This document shows, in pieces, positions 23,164 through 34,665 of a stretch of DNA of 64,000 nucleotides (the first letter of the stretch is position 1; every line of letters starts with the position of its first letter). The stretch lies in the NCBI GenBank assembly GCA_030278955.1, contig JAOANR010000014.1:33121453-33185452 (forward strand), written 5' to 3'. The stretch comes from Hygrophila difformis (taxonomy: Eukaryota > Streptophyta > Magnoliopsida > Lamiales > Acanthaceae). Below the pieces are notes generated by a model, which worked only from the letters and a program-made list of their open reading frames with translations, had not been told where the DNA came from and did no database searches. The position numbers and the translations under genes were made by a program.

Positions 23164-24317
23164 TAGAGGTGTCGAAACGGGCCCGCGGGGCGAAACGGGC
23201 CGGCCCGCGCGGGCCCCGTATTTTTGCAGGCTTGAACGGGGCGGGCCTAAATGGGGCGGGCTCAAAATGCCTAGGCCCGACCCGCGCCCACACGCGGGCT
23301 ACGGGTTTTGCGGGCCGGCCCGCGGGCTTTTTAGAAAAATATTATCAAATTTATTTTTTTAATGTAAAAAACATAAAATTGTTAATATTTTTTATTGTAT
23401 AAACTAAAAACAAGATATAAAGATTTATAAATGAAATTAAAATTATAAATAGTTAAAGTATGTATTTTTTGGCATAATTATTTACTTTACTAGTACGTTT
23501 GTTTTTTTGGTAAACATTGACACTCATGTGTCGGCAAAGGTGTGTGGGAGCCCAAGCCACACAAATTACAAAGGGGGACAAAGGGGAGGGATAGGGGGCT
23601 GGGTAGGGATCGAACCCCCAACCTATTGGTTGGGAGCAGGGGACTTGACCACTAGGGTAAGTCCCCAACCCTTTAATAGTACGTTTGTTGAATAATTCTT
23701 TAAAACTGTATTTATTCTAATTTGTAATATTAAATGGGTGTATTATATTTTTAAAATATAGTATTGGACAAGACAAAAAATTTATAATTAATGACTGGGT
23801 TGATAAAAATATTGTGTCTGACGGTCGAAGTCTTTAGGAGGTTAATCTGTTTTAGCAGTGATTTTATATTTTAAAAGTAAGATAATTAACAATCAAACTA
23901 TAACAATTTACAAGTATTCACAATTTTTAATAAATAAAATAAAAAGAAATTTATACTTAAAAAAACTAATATGAATAATATAAAGAAGCAGAGAAATATT
24001 AGAAGATATCGACTCTTTGTATAACAATTTGAAATTTAATGTGTAACCAAAATTTTGATTTATGTTTGATGACTTAATGAGTTAGTGTTAGACATTGAAT
24101 AATTTACCAAATAAATTAATCAATATTCAAAATCTAGTAAAATGAAAAAAAAATCAGGGCAAAGCCCGCGGGCCCAACCCGCAAAAGCCCGCCCCGCCGG
24201 GGGCTAAGCCCGTTTAGGCCCGCATCAAAACGGGCTTTAAATTCTTAAGCCCGCCCCGCATATTTTGCCTTGCGGGGCGGGCCGGCCCAACGGGCTCGGC
24301 CCACATTGACACCTCTA
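23164..24317. mobile_element. hAT-type MITE with 8-bp target duplication and nested SINE
   Basis: The 1,154-bp element has termini TAGAGGTGTCGAAACGGGC and GGCCCACATTGACACCTCTA (inverted). A perfect 8-bp duplication CCTACTAA flanks it at 23156-23163 and 24318-24325. Both ends are GC-rich (GGGCCGGCCCGCGGG words); the middle is AT-rich and holds a tRNA-derived SINE at 23504-23676. No transposase. Confidence 0.95.
23504..23676 (-). mobile_element. tRNA-derived SINE nested in the hAT MITE
   Basis: On the minus strand this carries a pol III box A (TTACCCTAGTGG, about 23648-23660) and box B (GGGTTCGATCC, about 23607-23618), followed by a body and an A-rich tail (T-run on the plus strand at 23502-23508). 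It is flanked by a 13-bp duplication TAGTACGTTTGTT at 23491-23503 and 23677-23689. It is related to copies at 58036-58172 and 55678-55768. Confidence 0.9.
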
Positions 24318-24325
24318 CCTACTAA

Positions 24326-24713
24326 AGTGGTAACAAGTTATAAGGGAAGTTACACTCATCCACTTAATGCCTTAAAGGTCAACAAAGATTGTTACATGTG
24401 ACCGGTTCAATGGGTAGCAAGTTTCCCCCTTCTTTAGTTGTGAACTTCTCAACAAGTTGCAAGTCAAGTAACTTCCACTCAAGCTTCCAACCGCCAATGT
24501 ACCGAACTTCCTCTCGCCATGTACCGACATTCTTCGCGCGCTATACCGATCTTCTTCTCGCGCTATACTGATATTTTTCTCGCGCTATACTGAACTTTTG
24601 CTGAAACGATTTGTGAGCTTCGACAATGCTTTGTAGCCTCCCATCTCGCCCTATGCCTATAAAAAGTAGGAAAAATCATAAGAACAAAGCACTTACAAAG
24701 ATATAGCATAGGC
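24326..24713. other. Unclassified sequence with a short tandem array
   Basis: No gene is seen. At about 24495-24595, units of about 27-30 bp resembling CTCGCGCTATACTGATCTTC are repeated three to four times. The rest resembles a continuation of the LTR-like DNA left of the hAT MITE. Confidence 0.4.
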
Positions 24714-24723
24714 ACAAAGCAAG

Positions 24724-25729
24724 AGTGCGGTTACAGTGCAAGTGCCTGCACGGTGCAGGCACAATTTGATGTGATGCGCATAATATAGATTCATGTGATG
24801 TCTAAAGGAGATTCATGTGATGTCTAAAGAGTTTTTATGTGATGTATACGTAATATAATGTGATGTATATGGTGTCATAAAAAACATGGTTTGATGTGAT
24901 GCCTCGGGATTTTATGTGATGCCATAAGTAAGATGGTGTGATGAGAAACATTATTTATGTGATATAAGTATATTACAGATTATAATGTTTGTTGGAGCTG
25001 GGTGGTGATAGATTTTATCATCCATTCTTATGGTATTAGATCTCATTTGTACCGTAGTATGTTCGTCTTGAATTTTTGTAACGATTTGGAAGTAGTAACG
25101 TAAGTGACAATGTAGTTTGTAAATTTTGAATCCGAAATTTCTATCGATTTTTTTGTATGTTGATTAGAAGTGTAATATGAGCATACGGTTGTAATGGATA
25201 GGCGATTTCAATTGAAATCGATATAAAGCTCGATGAAATCGGTAAAGAAACGGCTTCCGACAAAGAGTAACCATATTTCCGACCAATTTTGGAAAATTCC
25301 GGCCAAGTTTCATCATCTTGAGCTATGGTTGGTTTTTCTGAAATCCGAGTGTATGTTTGTGATCCTCCTATCGAAAGGAGTTGAATGCACATAAGTTTCA
25401 CCATTTTCGAAAAAGTTTGGAGGATCGTCGGATTCACTATTCACCTTTCTTCTCCGGCGAGCCAATTTTTTTCCCGTGACGGTTTTGCATTTTGAAAATG
25501 GTTACGAGATCCTCTTGAGGTGTGGATTCATCTTCTAAACTGATTTTGTTTAATGAATGAAATATACACGAAATTTTGGATGGGAAAAATATCAATTTTG
25601 GGTGAGTAGAAAAGATGAGGTTTTGGTAGGGGGAATGGCCGTTTTTCGTAGACGAATATGACGATTTTGGCATAAAAATTAGGGCATGCAGGTACAGACT
25701 AATATAGAGTCTGTACCCTATCTTAATTG
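24724..25729. mobile_element. MULE-like insertion with 9-10 bp target duplication
   Basis: About 1,006 bp is bounded by the direct repeat ACAAAGCAAG at 24714-24723 and 25730-25739, a length typical of Mutator-like elements. Hairpins lie near both ends: GTGCCTGCACGGTGCAGGCAC at about 24742 and GGTACAGACT...AGTCTGTACC at about 25691. Terminal inverted identity is weak (GGTTACAG versus GGGTACAG). The left part is a run of ATGTGATG words; the right part holds two minus-strand frames of 98 codons each with no recognised domain. Superfamily assignment is tentative. Confidence 0.55.
24766..24965. repeat. ATGTGATG-word repeat tract
   Basis: The motif TT(A/C)ATGTGATG(T/C) occurs about ten times in 200 bp at 20-30 bp spacing, for example GATTCATGTGATGTCTAAAG twice in succession. 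Non-coding. Confidence 0.75.
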
Positions 25730-25739
25730 ACAAAGCAAG

Positions 25740-26661
25740 GGAAAAGATATATCAAAAGACTAAGGCATGGAAGTGTTCTTCGGTTGTCCTTAACAACTTC
25801 AAAACAAGATTAGAAGTCATTAAGAGATGTTTAGTACTTAATCAAGTTCATAATCATGATTATAAAAGTATGACACATCATCCAAAACTAGTTTAAGATT
25901 GTTTAAACTTGACTAGGTTTGTTTAAGGAAGATGTAATAGAAATCATGGTTTCTTGTCTCCCTTTCATGACTCCTCCTTTTAGCATATGTTAAGGATTCG
26001 ATTCCCGGAGTTCTAGAACTCCGATGGAGGCGATTCAAAAGCCCACGCGATCCTTAGAACGTCGCCTTTCCAATCAAGCTTTGAAATTGCATTTTCGGGA
26101 ATGTTGAAATACGACAACGTGGCCGAATAGCCTGCTGCCACGTGTGCTTCTTCTTTTTCTTCCTTAATTAGACTTCCGCGCTTCATATAATTCTCCAAGG
26201 CATGAATGAACTTGTTGATTCGAGCTCTCGACTTTGGTTCTTCACCGAAAAAAGGAATTGCAATGTTGACTGTTGCGTTGACTGTCGGGGCATCCATGTC
26301 ACTTTTCCCCGGAATATGCGCTCCATATGGTTGGTGGGCAGGCCTTTGCGAGGCCGACCGACACTAGGCATGCATACCACCATTGATTCTCTTATTGTTC
26401 CGAAATTTATCAATTTGTCGCCCCATAGATCTTCAATATAAGGGATAACAATAATATTATATCCTATTGTTATGATTCATATTTTTTAGCAAAAAAGTTC
26501 CACTCACCATGCTCTTTACAGTGAGAGGGGTTAGTTAACATGCAGTTACCTGCATATGCAGTTACCTGCATATGCAGGTTACACATTTGTGATGGGAAAA
26601 GTATTTACACCCATAAAAATCTGAAACGAATACAACCCCCTTAGTGTGATAAAAGAATATT
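25740..26661. other. Unclassified sequence with a 94-codon ORF of unknown nature
   Basis: A minus-strand frame at 26013-26297 encodes 94 residues (begins MDAPTVNATVNIAIPFFGEE; includes ISKLDWKGDVLRIAWAFE). It looks protein-like in composition, but I do not recognise it, and an overlapping minus frame at 26183-26413 competes. Near 26541-26585 the word TGCAGTTACCTGCATA is repeated and can fold on itself. No other gene signal. Confidence 0.35.
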
Positions 26662-26756
26662 AAAAATGTGTGTTATTGAATTCGAAAAAAGGGCTTTAGA
26701 AAGATAAAGAATCCTCCAAGAATCCCCTTCTTTTCAAGACTCCTTCCCTAACTCCC

Positions 26757-27943
26757 ATGTCTACCGATTCCTCTATGGAGGATCACGGTGGCCTTCCACC
26801 GGAACCGCCTGATTCAAGAGGCTCCAAACGAGCACGTTCGTCTTACAGTGAGATAGCGAGACGCAATGCTAGACGGGAAGCAGGCTTCCTCCATGTCGTT
26901 CTTGATCAAGAATCTGATCTCATGATAGGCGACGAAGATGATATCACCAGGGTAGTCGAAAATGGCATTCCTAAATTCATTCTGTCCAAGGCCTTTAAAG
27001 ATAGCTTGATCCGCCAGTGGGAGAATTCTGTGATCTTGAAAATCATTGGCCGCAAAGTTTCCTTAACATTCTGAAATCAAGGCTTGAGAAACTTTGGCCT
27101 GCATCCTCAAGCGCTCCCCTAATTGATCTTGATAATGGTTTTTTCATTGTTAAATTCCAACGGGAAGCTGATGCCATGGCAGCGATCACCGGAGGACCGT
27201 GGATGATCCTCGGAAACTATATGCATGTTGAGCGATGGCATGCGAAGTTTAACCCTATCACTCATCAGATCACTACATTTGTGGCTTGGGTTAGAATCCT
27301 TCATCTTCCCATTTTCCTTTACAATAGGAAAATGCTTCAGAATGCAGGAACTGATATTGGAGAAGTTTTGAGTATCAATTTCAACACGGACAAAGCCTCG
27401 AGAGGTAGATTTGTCCGCCTTTGTGTTAGGATCGACATATCCAAACCCTTAGCCACATTCTTGATAGTTGATGATTGGAAGGTCCATGTTGAATATGTGA
27501 ACATCAGAACAATATGCTTCCACTGTGGCCGCTTTGGTCATGTCCGCAATAAATGCCCAAATCTTGCTCCCAAGAACCCCCCTCTGGCTACTACCAATAA
27601 TGGTGCTGCAGAGGCTACATCTCAGCCTATGGAGGATCAACCTTTCGACCCTTGGATGCTTGCAAAACCCAGACGTCGTCCACAGGCATCTCCTTCTGGC
27701 TCTAAAGAGATTGCATCGCCTGCTTCTAATCACAACCGCTTTTCATCCCTTACAGAAAACCTGGAATTGGAATTGGATCCACCTCCCCCCAACATTCCCT
27801 CTCCCATCCCGCTGGAGACAGTAACCAGATCACCGTCCCCTTCTCCTCGCCACTCTCCTCGTCAGACCCCCCTGCCTCGTTCCCCACTTCTGTTAAACCC
27901 ATTCCCACTCATCGTCCTTCAACCTCCATTAACCCTAACCTAA
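26757..27943 (+). pseudogene. LINE ORF1 (DUF4283 and CCHC zinc knuckle), one frameshift
   Basis: The N-terminal piece (26757-27074) begins MSTDSSMEDHGGLPPEPPDS. Around 27065-27075 a one-base change shifts to the frame that continues LKSRLEKLWPASSSAP to 27943. Recognisable parts are the DUF4283-type region (AMAAITGGPWMILGNYMHVE; VAWVRILHLPIFLYN) and a zinc knuckle CFHCGRFGHVRNKC at about 27510-27555. A Ser/Pro-rich tail follows. In plant L1 elements this protein binds the element RNA. The frameshift is the only clear break. Confidence 0.88.
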
Positions 27944-28279
27944 ACCTAACCCTGCGGTTCCACCCTCTATTTGGACTCTTCAGCCATCCGGGGCCATTTC
28001 CAAGACCTCCCTTTCCTCTCTCCCCTCCAACAATCACACAGTAGTCATGGTGGAAGATCCCTCCACCCGTTCTAGTCGAAGATTCCGCGATCCTCTCTTC
28101 ACGAGAAGCGGCCGACCACCAGACCATCCGTCGACCAGTTGCCCTGATCCTATAGATACCGCAGACCCTTCGGATCGTGAGAGAGCGGCGAGCATGCCGC
28201 CTCCTAGGATTTTATAATCCTCTTTCTTTCCTTTTACTTTTCTGTCAAGTTTTATTCCCGCCTTCTGTCTTTTGTTCAT

Positions 28280-31200
28280 ATGTCATCAATGAATTTTAAC
28301 CTTTGTTGTTGGAATGTTCAGGGGCAGGTTCAGAATCCTTGCGACGTGAGGCTAGGGACTTGGCCACCAACAAGAGAATTGATCTTTTTACCATTTTCGA
28401 ACCTTGCATTAGTGGATCCCAAGCAGACCGCTTTATCAGAAGTAGTAAGTTCCCCCATTCCTTTAGAGTTGAAGCAGCCGGTTTTGCTGGTGGAATTTGG
28501 ATTGTGTGGAAGGATAACATCCATGTTGAGATTGTCGAATGTCACTCCCAATATGTTGACATGTGTGTTTCCGCGAATGCTTCCCGATTCTTTGTCACGA
28601 TGGTTTATGCGGCGCCTAACAAATATAGTAGATCCTGGCTTTGGCCGGAACTTTCTAGAATCAACAATGGTCGCAAGGAACCGTGGATGGTGGGGGGAGA
28701 TTTAGACTGTGTTGCCAGCCTATGTGAAGCTCGTGGAGGGAACTGCTCTTTTCTTTCTACTTTGGAACTCAAAACCTGGATTGATAACTCGGAGTTGATC
28801 GCTCTTAGAACCTATGGCAGTACCTTTACCTGGTCTAGAGGTATTATTCGAAGGAGGCTGGATAGGCTTCTAGTCAACAAGGAATGGATGCTTCTTCTCC
28901 CTTCAAGTACTGTCGAAATTCTCCCCAGAATCCAATCAGACCATGCCCCCCTTTTCCTTAAGGTTGCTGGTGAATCCAACAACAGAAATGCCTTCCAGAA
29001 TCCTCTTTTTCGTTACCAGGTGGCTTGGCAAAGCCAACCTAAATTTCACAACATATTAAAAGCGGTCTGGAGCTCTCCAGATTCTGTGCATACCAAGCTT
29101 AGAAATCTTCAACATCATCTCAGTGTATGGCATAATTCTCACAACCTCCAGCAGAAGAAAAGGAAATCTAGAATTAGAGCTCGCCTCAGTGGTATTGAAA
29201 AACAACCCAATTGGGAGAGTGATAGATTTTTACATAGACTTCATGATCAACTTTGCATTGAGCTGGATAACATCCTGGTGACTGAAGAATCTCTCTGGAT
29301 TCAAAGAAGTATTAGGAACTGGGATCATGCGGGTGATAGAAACACCAAGTTCTATCAAAACTTTGTCAAGAATCGATCCACCAAAAAACGCATCACCATC
29401 CTTGTTGATTCTAATGGTTCTGTTTACATGGAGAGGACAATGTTCGCAACATGGTGACAAATTTTTTCTCCAATCTTTAGAGAGATGATCTCCCTCGCCA
29501 GATACCTCAGACAAACACAGATATTTTTTTTAACCGCATATCAGATCATGAGGCTTCTTTACTTGATGCAATTCCTTCTCTGGATGAAGTTCACAAAGCA
29601 GTCAGAGAATGGCTCCCCTCAAATCTTCGGGTCCGGACGGATTTCAGGCCATCTTCTATCAACATAACTGGAATATTGTTGGCATGTCTATCCTTCACTT
29701 CACCAATGAATGTTTTCTCGGTCACAGAAGCTTTGAAGCCATCAACAACACTCATCTAGTTCTTATCCCCAAAGTCTCCAATCCCAGAGCTGTAACCCAA
29801 CTCCGACCGATCAGTCTCTGCAACGTTCTTTACAAAATCATGACTAAAGTTATGGCGAACAGACTCTCTTATATCATGCCCAAAATCATTGGTGAAGGTC
29901 AGTCCACCTTTGTCAAAGGCCGATCGATCCATGACAATATCATACTCGGCCAAGAAATCTCACACTTCCTTGAAAAATCTAAAGCACATCCGGGGTTCAT
30001 GGCCCTCAAACTTGATCTAGAAAAAGCCTACGACAAGTTGAATTGGATTCATTCGGGACACTCTTCTGGTAGCAGGCTTCCCATTTGTTATGAATTGTAT
30101 TAGTTCCTCTTCTTTTCAGGTCCTCTGGAATGGCCAATTATCCTCTCCTTTCCTTCCAACTCGTGGCATTCGTCAAGGAGACCCTCTCTCTCCCTACATT
30201 TTCATCATTTGCCTTGATCGTCTAAGTTGCCTTATTAACAAAGCAGTCGAGGATGGACATTGGAAAGCTTTAACATGGAATAGGAGGAGTTTCAAAATTC
30301 CTTATCTTTTCTTCGCAGACGATATTTTATTATTTGCTAAAGCCCTCCCTTCCCAAGCTACCCTCATTAAATCCATCATTGATAGCTTCTGCTCTAGTTC
30401 TGGCCTGTCCATAAGTCTAAGTAAATCCAAAATTATGATTTATCTTTGGCAAGACAGTGGACGCCCATTCTAGAAATCTTATTTCTCATGCTCTCCAACT
30501 TAATAGTACCGAGAGTATCGGCACTTATGTAGGATCCCCTATCATTATGGGTAGAAGGAAGCCTTCTCATTTCTCATTTCTTGTTGATAAACTTCACTCT
30601 AAGTTGGGGAACTGGTCTAACCATTATCTCAGTTTTGCAGGAAGGGTGCTACTTTCTAAATCCGTCTTAAACACCATTGGCACGTATGTGATGCAAGTAT
30701 ATCGCCTCCCGAAAACTATCCTCAATGAGATGGAAAGAATCACAAGGAATTTCATCTGGGGTTCCACCACCGGTCGCAGGAAGACTCATCTATTGGCTTG
30801 GAAAAACATCTCTTTAAACATTTCTAGAGGTGGGCTAGGAATTCGCAGAGCTCGGGACCTAAATAAATGCTTTCTCATGAAAAGATGCTGGAATCTCCTC
30901 TCAAAAGATAAGATTTGGACCAGACTCATGAGACACCGCTATGGATGGAGTAATCACAAACTGAAACAAAACCACCAATCACTTTCCTCTGTTGCGAGAG
31001 ACATCACTTCAGTCTGGGATGATTTATACATCAACGTCAACTGGCATATGGGTAATGCTAAGGATATTTTATTTTGGAAGGACAATTGGCTTAACTCAAA
31101 TTTTTCCCTTCAGGACCATGTTATATCAACAATTCCAGCCATGGAGCAAGATAGGACGGCCAACACCCTTGTCATCAATAGGAGATGGACCTAACCGAGA

Positions 31201-32351
31201 TTGATCCATTCATCACCCCCCCCCCCCCCAACTAGAGATCTTATCATAAGCAATCCTCCTCCCTTGTAGAGTTCCAGCAAAGACATTCCTGTATGGCAGC
31301 TATCCCCTCGAGGCCTCTTCACCATTTCCAGCGCCTTGGCTGATTTTGAAACCCGCCGAAACCCCCTACTGAAGATAAAAAATGGACCATCATCTGGCGC
31401 TGGCCAAGCCCATAACGTGTACAATCTTTTCTCTGGCTGGCCATGCACAACAAATTTCTCACAGCTGCGGAAAGCTATCGCCGAACCATCTCTCCTTCTC
31501 CAGCATGCCCTACTTACGGTTTGGACGACACTGGAATCATGCTCTTAGAGATTGTGCTACTTCATAACCAGTTTGGCGCTCTTTGGGCATCGACAGATCT
31601 CCTACATTCTGGACGGACTCCCAAGACGCATGGATACTCTCGATGCAAAGTGATCTGGTTGGGGAACCAACCTCTACTACTTTTGGTATTGGTATTTGGG
31701 CCATCTGGAAAGCTCGCTGTCAAGAACGGTTTGGTGGAGATAGAATCTCGTGGCACGCTGGAAGATCATTCGAAGAGCTAAGGAGTACCCGGAGGGCATA
31801 AGCAAACTCAGGAAACTTGGCGTCAAAACCTGGCACAGTAGCAGCGTATGTTGGGAAAAATCTAGCTCGGGTTGGATCAAAGCTAACTGCGACGGGAGCA
31901 TCACAGGAGACTATTGCAAAGCTGGCAATATCCTAAGAGACTCTACAGGCGATTGGACTGGTGGAGTTATGCTAAAGGAGGTCGCATGCATGCCACTCTT
32001 GTGGAAGTCTGGGGCATCCTTTTATGCCTTCAACTTGCATGGGACAAAGGCATTCGAAAACTAATGGTCGAAGTCGACAATAGAGAAGCTGTTGACATTA
32101 TTCTTAACACCACAAACCGAGCTGGCCCTCACACTAGGACGATCACACAGGTTCAAGAGATGTTGAAATGGGATTGGGAGATCAATGTTCGGTCGATCCC
32201 TAGAGCTAGCAACTCGGCTGCTGATTTACTCCTTCGAAAACTATTCCCTTTGTTTGGGGTCGAGCATTTAAATAGACCTCCGGATTGCATCCTTGAGGCA
32301 CTGAACATTGATAAAACTGGTGTGTTGCTACCTCATCAAGTTTATGAATAA
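28280..32351 (+). pseudogene. LINE ORF2: endonuclease, reverse transcriptase, zinc-binding region, RNase H (several frameshifts)
   Basis: It starts MSSMNFNLCCWNVQG at 28280; a shift near 28325 moves into the 28303-29457 frame. The AP-type endonuclease shows FEPCISG, WMVGGDLDCV and the catalytic IQSDHAPLF. RT follows from 29609 (KSSGPDGFQAIFYQ; LRPISLCNVLYKI; LKLDLEKAYDKLNW), breaks near 30047, and continues with RGIRQGDPLSPYIFI and the catalytic FADDILLF at about 30310-30335. Thumb/C-terminal sequence runs 30457-31194. Zinc-binding and RNase H-like parts (SSGWIKANCDGSI; STNRAGPHTRTITQ) extend to 32351. A 15-C run at about 31218 marks one break. Confidence 0.9.
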
Positions 32352-32406
32352 AATGGTTTCGGCCCTCCCTTTTTCCGAAAAAAAAAAAAATGTGTGTGTT
32401 ATTGAA

Positions 32407-32861
32407 GAGATATTGTGTATGATAGAAGAATATGTGTTGTGATAGATATCTTATATGATGTGAAATTTAATTTTTGTAATGTCTTCACGTACGGACTTTT
32501 GAATAAGTTATATTGTAATTGGATTGCCTTACAGTGGCCTTAGGAATCACCCTGCTACAGAAAAATACAATAAACAAACTGACCGACAACCTATGTCTCT
32601 CACACTTGGAAGTTGGAACTCATGAGGGTGGATATCTATCCCAGAATAATACTAATATTCTACTCTCTCACGGTCTAAAGAAGTAATTCACACATTACCA
32701 GTCTCAAATATAAGCCTCTTCATAATTTAATACTCCTATATCCAAAACAATTTCAGTACATCAGTCCGGGGCAAACAATCAGTAATTCAGCAGAATCCTT
32801 CTGGATGCAAAATGTAGAGTTTTCCCATGACCGTGCAGATTAACAAAGTGCAAGGACATTT
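32407..32861. other. Intergenic / 3' flank of the PNC gene
   Basis: This is the sequence to the right of the LINE insertion and downstream of the PNC stop codon. No ORF or element boundary is seen. The part next to 32862 presumably includes the 3' untranslated region; I could not identify a clear AATAAA on the minus strand. Confidence 0.4.
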
Positions 32862-34617
32862 TCAAGCGTTCTTTAGCCTGGCCCGGGTCACAATTATGAA
32901 TCTTCGGATTGCAAGCAATAGGACCCAAGTGCTCTTTGTGATTTTCTCCTTTATCATTAAGAGCAGCGCCGAACTCAGCACGGTCTTCAGGATTTGGGCC
33001 TGTAGACCTTTGAAGAAACCAAGTAGCCCTTCCTTTTGCCAAATTGATTTAAGTGCCCCGGACACTGTTTTGCGGGACTTTGGCTGTGGGTTGCTGTTGC
33101 TTTCATCTGATTCAGCTGACTGAATCATTACTTTACACCTGCCAGCCAATCCAAATCCATGATTTAGTGACACTAGGGGTTAGAAGAAATAAATTGCACA
33201 GCTCAAACTCAAACTGTACTAGATTGTTAAACATGGTAAGTGCTGCAAGTCGAACTTGTGCACCAAGCTACTTGACAAGAACGAAAAAGACACACATGAA
33301 ATGATTATATACAATACATTATTGGCTTAATAGCTTAAAACCTGAGTTAAAGCTAGGAGTGTTTTGTGCTAGCTCGGTTAAGCTCATGGTTTATGAACTC
33401 AAGCCTAAAGTTTTTCGTTCACTAGCTTACACAGTTACTCTTCCTCTTTATTTTAAATTATTTTATACAATTGTTAATGAGTACAAATAATTGACCCATA
33501 TAACAGTGAAAACACATACATATATCAATTATCAAAAAAATACAATAGAAATATGTACTACGTATTACATAAAGTTCAAAATTATCTTAAACATTAATTT
33601 TTCTCATAATAACTTGTCGCTCACAATCTACCTGATCTCAGCCATTAAAATTCCTACTATAATTCAGCAATGGCTAACAAATAATTCAGAGAGAACACAC
33701 TCTTTCAGAATATAAAAAAGCCATAAGAAGGAGCAATTTATCACCAACTATATTCATGCTATTATTGAATTGTATATACTTCAAGTCTTCAATAACGAAT
33801 TTTGCAAGATAATGAATTCAGCATCACTAAATAAAGTATACTCCATTGCTAAATTACATGCTCTCTATTACAGAATATATCACATTCCATTGTTGTAAAT
33901 GGTTATAATCTTAATTGATATTTAATCTCTTTGTTGAATTCACCTAGGCAGACCTTTGAATTATAAACATCTCAATCTCTAAATTGTATAGCAATAACAT
34001 TGCCAAATTATACGCACCTCATCACTGAACAATACTGTCTTTATCCAAAACGTTATGATTGAACAATGCTAGTACTCTAATCATATACTCATACTACATC
34101 ATTAATACGTGCAACTTTAATGTAGTATATAATTCATTAATATATACTTCCTCCGTTTTTTATTGTTAGCTACATTGAAAGTTTTGCCACTATTCATTGA
34201 ACTACTTTGATTTCAATTTTTCTGATAGCTATACAAGTTAAAATATAGTCAAGTGTGATCTTGTTAGATTCGTCTCGTCAAATAGTTTTTAAATATAGAA
34301 CTTATAGAATTTTTACTTTTACCGAACTTGAGTTATTAACGGTTTAAAATGTGCATTGGACTGCGTGCGATGTGGGTCCGTAGCAAACAAATAAAAACGG
34401 AGGAAGTACTATATATCATTTTAAATATTTAAAAATTAAAACGTAAAATAACTATACTAGATGATCTCTAGATATTTAGAAAATATATATTATATTTAAT
34501 TCAACTACAGCTTGAACTCAACTTTGTGCTTGGTGTTCGAGCTTGGCTCCAGATTCCTCTATCAAACTCGAGTGTACAGCTTCAAGAGTTTCCATGTCTC
34601 CTTTATTTATTTATTTA

Positions 34618-34665
<48 letters not shown>

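Larger units (their letters stand above)
26681..32390 (+). mobile_element. L1-type LINE, full length but frameshifted, with TSD and poly(A)
   Basis: The 5.7-kb element contains ORF1 (RNA-binding, zinc knuckle) and ORF2 (endonuclease, RT, zinc-binding region, RNase H) in plant L1 order and ends in a poly(A) run at about 32379-32390. The flanks repeat TGTGTGTTATTGAA: at 26667-26680 on the left and, with one extra TG, at 32391-32406 on the right. The element is complete end to end, but frameshifts in both ORFs make it inactive. Confidence 0.93.

Noticed and set aside
23600..23665. A tRNA gene
   Set aside because: Boxes A and B are present, but the cloverleaf is not intact, a body and A-rich tail follow, and a target duplication flanks it: a SINE, not a tRNA gene.
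27928..27956. Telomere-like CCTAACC / CCTAAACC words
   Set aside because: Only about four degenerate hexamer/heptamer units inside the Ser/Pro-rich tail region of LINE ORF1. Too short and irregular for an interstitial telomeric repeat.
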